From Candidatus Anderseniibacteriota bacterium (GTDB taxonomy: Bacteria; Patescibacteria; Andersenbacteria; UBA10190), in assembly GCA_021414205.1 (NCBI GenBank), contig JAIOOW010000002.1, forward strand, positions 62,001 to 126,000: a DNA stretch of 64,000 nt, given 5' to 3'. The position numbers and the translations under genes are program-made. Shown in pieces: positions 61,593 through 64,000 of this stretch (positions are counted from its first letter, which is position 1; the number at the start of each line of letters is the position of its first letter). The notes under the pieces were generated by a model. That model searched no databases. It was not told where the DNA came from and saw only the letters and a list, made by a program, of their open reading frames with translations.

Positions 61593-61784
61593 CTATTTAG
61601 CTTCTTTTGCCTTAATTGCCGTAAAAATTCGAGCAACATCCCCTCGAAGACCTTTGAGCTGTGCAAAATTCTTCTCTTTCCCCGTGGCAACGTTCTGCGC
61701 CATAGCGAACAGCTCTTGGCGAGCGTTCGTCAATTTTACAGATAATTCCTCGAAAGATAGTTGTGCGAGTTCTTGCATGTTCAT
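61593..61784 (-). CDS. rpmC: 50S ribosomal protein L29
   Basis: A protein of 63 residues, two helices with LSFEELSVKLTNARQELF and AQLKGLRGDVARIFTAI, as in uL29, at the exit tunnel. It lies 4 nt after rplP. Confidence 0.93.
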   Translation of the reverse strand: MNMQELAQLSFEELSVKLTNARQELFAMAQNVATGKEKNFAQLKGLRGDVARIFTAIKAKEAK

Positions 61785-61788
61785 AGTC

Positions 61789-62199
61789 TTAAATCTTCTT
61801 TACAAACTTGGTTTTAATAGAAAGCTTCTGAGCTGCTAGGCGAAGCCCTTCGCGAGCCGTTGCTTCGTCCATTCCGTCTACTTCGAATACGATACGTCCT
61901 CGACGAACGACTGCCACGAAGTGATCAACGGACCCCTTTCCTTTTCCCATCGGAGTTTCTGCACCCTTTTGAGTAATAGGCTTATCCGGGAACACGCGAA
62001 TCCATACTTTTCCGCTTCGCTTTGCATGGCGAGTAACAGCGCGGCGAGCAGCTTCTAGCTGGCGCGCAGAAATCCATCGGCTTTCCATCGCTTTCAACCC
62101 ATACTGTCCGAAATCAACAGAAAGAGAACCTTTGGAAGCTCCGCGAACGGACCCCTTTTGGTGCTTTCGATGTTTTACTTTTCGAGGAATAAATGCCAT
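61789..62199 (-). CDS. rplP: 50S ribosomal protein L16
   Basis: A protein of 136 residues. RKVKHRKHQKGSVRGASKG, ARRAVTRHAKRSGKVWIRVF and PMGKGKGSVDHFVAVV are uL16 signatures. It lies 10 nt after rpsC. Confidence 0.97.
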   Translation of the reverse strand: MAFIPRKVKHRKHQKGSVRGASKGSLSVDFGQYGLKAMESRWISARQLEAARRAVTRHAKRSGKVWIRVFPDKPITQKGAETPMGKGKGSVDHFVAVVRRGRIVFEVDGMDEATAREGLRLAAQKLSIKTKFVKKI

Positions 62200-62209
62200 A
62201 TCAGTTCAA

Positions 62210-62950
62210 TTATTTCTTCACCTTATCAGCCAAAGACGGACGAGTGCGTCGAGGCACAGCCTTTTCTTTCACTGGCGCACCGATAGCCTCTCCTGGCTTA
62301 TCAGTATTTTCCGTTTCATACTCACCTCTGTTAATCCACACCTTTACTCCGATTGTTCCGAATGTGGTAAATGCTGTTTTTGTAGCATATGAAATATCTG
62401 CTCTGAATGTGTGCAATGGAACATTTCCATCTGCAAGCCATTCTCTACGAGCGATATCAGCACCATTAAGGCGTCCAGCAATCGCGATACGCACTCCGCG
62501 CGCACCTGCCTGCATAGAACGCTGCACAGATTGCTTCAACACTCTCCTATAGGGCATACGTCGCTCAATCTGATCAACTACTTGAGTTGCAACAGCAGTT
62601 GCGTCAGTGTCCGGATTTCGAACCTCTTGAACGTTAATGCGTACACGGATCTCGTTACCCAAAAACTTCTTCAAATCTTTTTGAATTTTTTCGATTCCGC
62701 TTCCGCCTCGGCCGATTACCATTGCAGGACGAGACGTGTGCACGGTAAGAGCAATTTCCTTTGCTTGTCGCACAACTTCAACTCGAGAAATAGATGCTGA
62801 TCGCAAGCTTTTCTTTAAATACGTTCGGATCTTAACATCCTGAATCAAGTTCGTACTGAAATCTTTTGGATTATCTGAAAACCACTTCGCATCCCAGTTA
62901 TGGAGAATGTTACCGATTCGTAATATATTTGGATTTGTTTTTCGTCCCAT
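62210..62950 (-). CDS. rpsC: 30S ribosomal protein S3
   Basis: A protein of 246 residues. MGRKTNPNILRIG and the KH motif VIGRGGSGIEKIQKDLKKFL are clear, followed by the GVKVWINRGEYE region of the C-domain. A Lys/Arg/Pro-rich tail of about 35 residues follows. It lies 22 nt after rplV. Confidence 0.97.
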   Translation of the reverse strand: MGRKTNPNILRIGNILHNWDAKWFSDNPKDFSTNLIQDVKIRTYLKKSLRSASISRVEVVRQAKEIALTVHTSRPAMVIGRGGSGIEKIQKDLKKFLGNEIRVRINVQEVRNPDTDATAVATQVVDQIERRMPYRRVLKQSVQRSMQAGARGVRIAIAGRLNGADIARREWLADGNVPLHTFRADISYATKTAFTTFGTIGVKVWINRGEYETENTDKPGEAIGAPVKEKAVPRRTRPSLADKVKK

Positions 62951-62972
62951 AGGAAATTATATAGTCTAGATA

Positions 62973-63563
62973 TTATCCAATACTCTTTCTGCGATGTGTC
63001 TTCTTGTCCCCACCCTTTTGATTCATTTTAATCTTACCTGATGCTAACTGCTTTTTGTCTTGAATAGTTTCAACACTGCGTTCTTCCGTCGCATCATGTT
63101 TATGTAAATGCTCCTCAGAAACCACTTGCTCTTCTTCCTGCTCCTTCTGCTGGGATTGCATAAATTCATTTGCAGAAACAGTCTTAATAGATTCAGCTTT
63201 CTTGGCTTTCTTCGTGTCTGCTTTTACAACAGCGTCGCCCTCTACTACAACCGTAACATGAGCAGTGCGCTTTAAAATGGCATGAGCCATACCCTTGGAA
63301 ACAGGGTTGAATCGCTTCATTACCAATCCTTGATTAATAAGAACGCTAGAAATTTTCAAACTGTTCTTATCAAGTTCGTGCGTATTTACAGCATTCGCAA
63401 CAGCGCTTTTTACTACATGCAATAAAATTTCAGGAGCTTTGCCTGTAGCAAACATAAGCTGGCTGATTGCCCTATCTGATGCCATTCCTTGAACCAACCG
63501 TGCGTATGGACGGATTTTTCGAGGAGACATTCGAGCGTGTTTTTGTGTAGCAGAAACTTTCAT
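62973..63563 (-). CDS. rplV: 50S ribosomal protein L22 with long C-terminal extension
   Basis: A protein of 196 residues. The first about 110 are uL22 (MSPRKIRPYARLVQGM, then KSAVANAVNTHELDKNSL, and RTAHVTVVVEG at the end). The last about 80 residues are an added charged tail rich in Lys, Glu, Gln and His (for example QSQQKEQEEEQVVSEEHLHK) that ordinary L22 lacks. The ATG is preceded by TCTCCT, not by an SD. Confidence 0.96.
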   Translation of the reverse strand: MKVSATQKHARMSPRKIRPYARLVQGMASDRAISQLMFATGKAPEILLHVVKSAVANAVNTHELDKNSLKISSVLINQGLVMKRFNPVSKGMAHAILKRTAHVTVVVEGDAVVKADTKKAKKAESIKTVSANEFMQSQQKEQEEEQVVSEEHLHKHDATEERSVETIQDKKQLASGKIKMNQKGGDKKTHRRKSIG

Positions 63564-63569
63564 AGGAGA

Positions 63570-63881
63570 TTATTTCTTAGCAGCTGCTGAAGCTGCCTTA
63601 GGAGCAGATTCAACTTCCTTTTGAAGCTTTCCACCATGTCGAACAAATTTTCGAGTCATTGAAAATTCTCCGAGCTTATGACCAACCATATCCTCAGTGA
63701 TCATTACCGGAATATGTTCTTTTCCATTATGCACGCCAAATCGAAAACCAACCATCTCCGGGAAAATAGTGGATCTGCGGCTCCATGTCTTAATAACAGT
63801 GCGGTCGCCCTGTTTCAAATTCTTCACTTTTGCTAGCAAGTGAGCGTCAATGAATGGTCCTTTTTTAAGTGATCGTGACAT
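63570..63881 (-). CDS. rpsS: 30S ribosomal protein S19
   Basis: A protein of 103 residues. MSRSLKKGPFIDAHLLAKV and STIFPEMVGFRFGVHNGKEH are uS19 signatures. It lies 6 nt after rplB and 6 nt before rplV. The tail ESAPKAASAAAKK is low complexity. Confidence 0.97.
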   Translation of the reverse strand: MSRSLKKGPFIDAHLLAKVKNLKQGDRTVIKTWSRRSTIFPEMVGFRFGVHNGKEHIPVMITEDMVGHKLGEFSMTRKFVRHGGKLQKEVESAPKAASAAAKK

Positions 63882-63887
63882 AATAGG

Positions 63888-64000
63888 TTATTTTTTCTTC
63901 TTACTCTTTCTTCGTTCTAATATAAATTGATTCGAATACCTGTTCGGCTTGCGAGTCTTAACTCCGTTCGCATGCTTTCCCCATTTCGTCTTTGGGTACT
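63888..64000 (-). CDS. rplB: 50S ribosomal protein L2, C-terminal end (partial)
   Basis: The last 37 or so residues are visible: PKTKWGKHANGVKTRKPNRY and then FILERRKSKKKK before the stop at 63888. This is the conserved uL2 C-terminus. The gene continues past the right edge of the window, and its place before rpsS is the usual S10-operon order. Confidence 0.93.
   Translation of the reverse strand, partial: YPKTKWGKHANGVKTRKPNRYSNQFILERRKSKKKK

Noticed and set aside
1..64000. tRNA genes, CRISPR arrays, insertion sequences, prophage
   Set aside because: I looked for T-arm consensus, regularly spaced repeats, transposase motifs and phage genes on both strands and found none I could support.
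1..64000. Alternative genetic code with TGA as Gly or Trp
   Set aside because: TGA is used as a clean stop, for example at 9118-9120 and in the ATGA overlaps, and the proteins are of normal length.

Overview
The window looks like a piece of a Candidate Phyla Radiation (Patescibacteria) chromosome. The main evidence is the ribosomal protein block at 57598-64000, which runs rplB-rpsS-rplV-rpsC-rplP-rpmC-rpsQ-rplN-rplX-rplE-rpsZ-rpsH-rplF-rplR-rpsE-rplO-secY-adk-map and has no rpmD (L30) between rpsE and rplO. L30 loss is a known CPR trait. DUF4012 and PEGA/propeller proteins, many GT-C and GT4 glycosyltransferases, dense 4-nt gene overlaps and the lack of SD sequences at most starts agree with this. 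TGA is used as a stop (for example at 9118-9120), so the code is the standard one. I see no tRNA, rRNA, CRISPR array, transposase or prophage gene.

Layout. 1-10926: large membrane proteins for cell-surface glycans (two YfhO-like, three GT-C-like) and one isolated hypothetical gene. 10935-14824: mreB and murA (with a natural Cys115-to-Asp change), a PEGA-domain protein and csrA. 14916-26357: sugar nucleotide and glycan genes, with a complete set for ADP-L-glycero-D-manno-heptose (gmhA, heptose kinase, gmhB, nucleotidyltransferase, hldD) carrying an embedded HEPN-like gene, plus rmlA, rmlC and rmlD but no rmlB. 26376-33367: a 35-residue ORF, lepA, an isolated cupin gene, a candidate structured RNA, murJ and a DUF4012 protein. 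33375-39675: glycan assembly genes (polyprenyl-phosphate sugar transferase, three GT4, a Wzz-like protein). 39738-42714: rnpB, rnhA, a Cys-rich membrane protein, a matrixin protease and an O-methyltransferase. 42792-50650: lower glycolysis in one operon (tpiA-fba-pfkB type kinase-gap-pgk-eno) ending in recJ. 50678-52988: a GT2, a GalT-like protein and a small membrane protein. 52993-64000: uppS, ispA, ruvX, map, adk, secY and the ribosomal proteins. uppS, ispA, murJ, murA and the sugar transferase fit together as supply and use of the undecaprenyl carrier for peptidoglycan and surface polysaccharide.

Two kinds of gene-expression architecture are visible. Most genes lack an SD, have T immediately before ATG, and when first in a transcript have a -10 box only 6-8 nt before the start codon, which implies leaderless mRNA. 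In contrast, a scattered set of short genes (csrA, a Nudix gene with a small partner, a cupin gene, and hypothetical genes at 4884, 34606 and 42253) each has its own TTGACA-like -35, a 17-18 bp spacer, a -10 and a leader. Most also have an SD and an intrinsic terminator. They sit as self-contained cassettes just after the stop codons of neighbouring genes. Several divergent promoters share a symmetrical -10 or -35 element.
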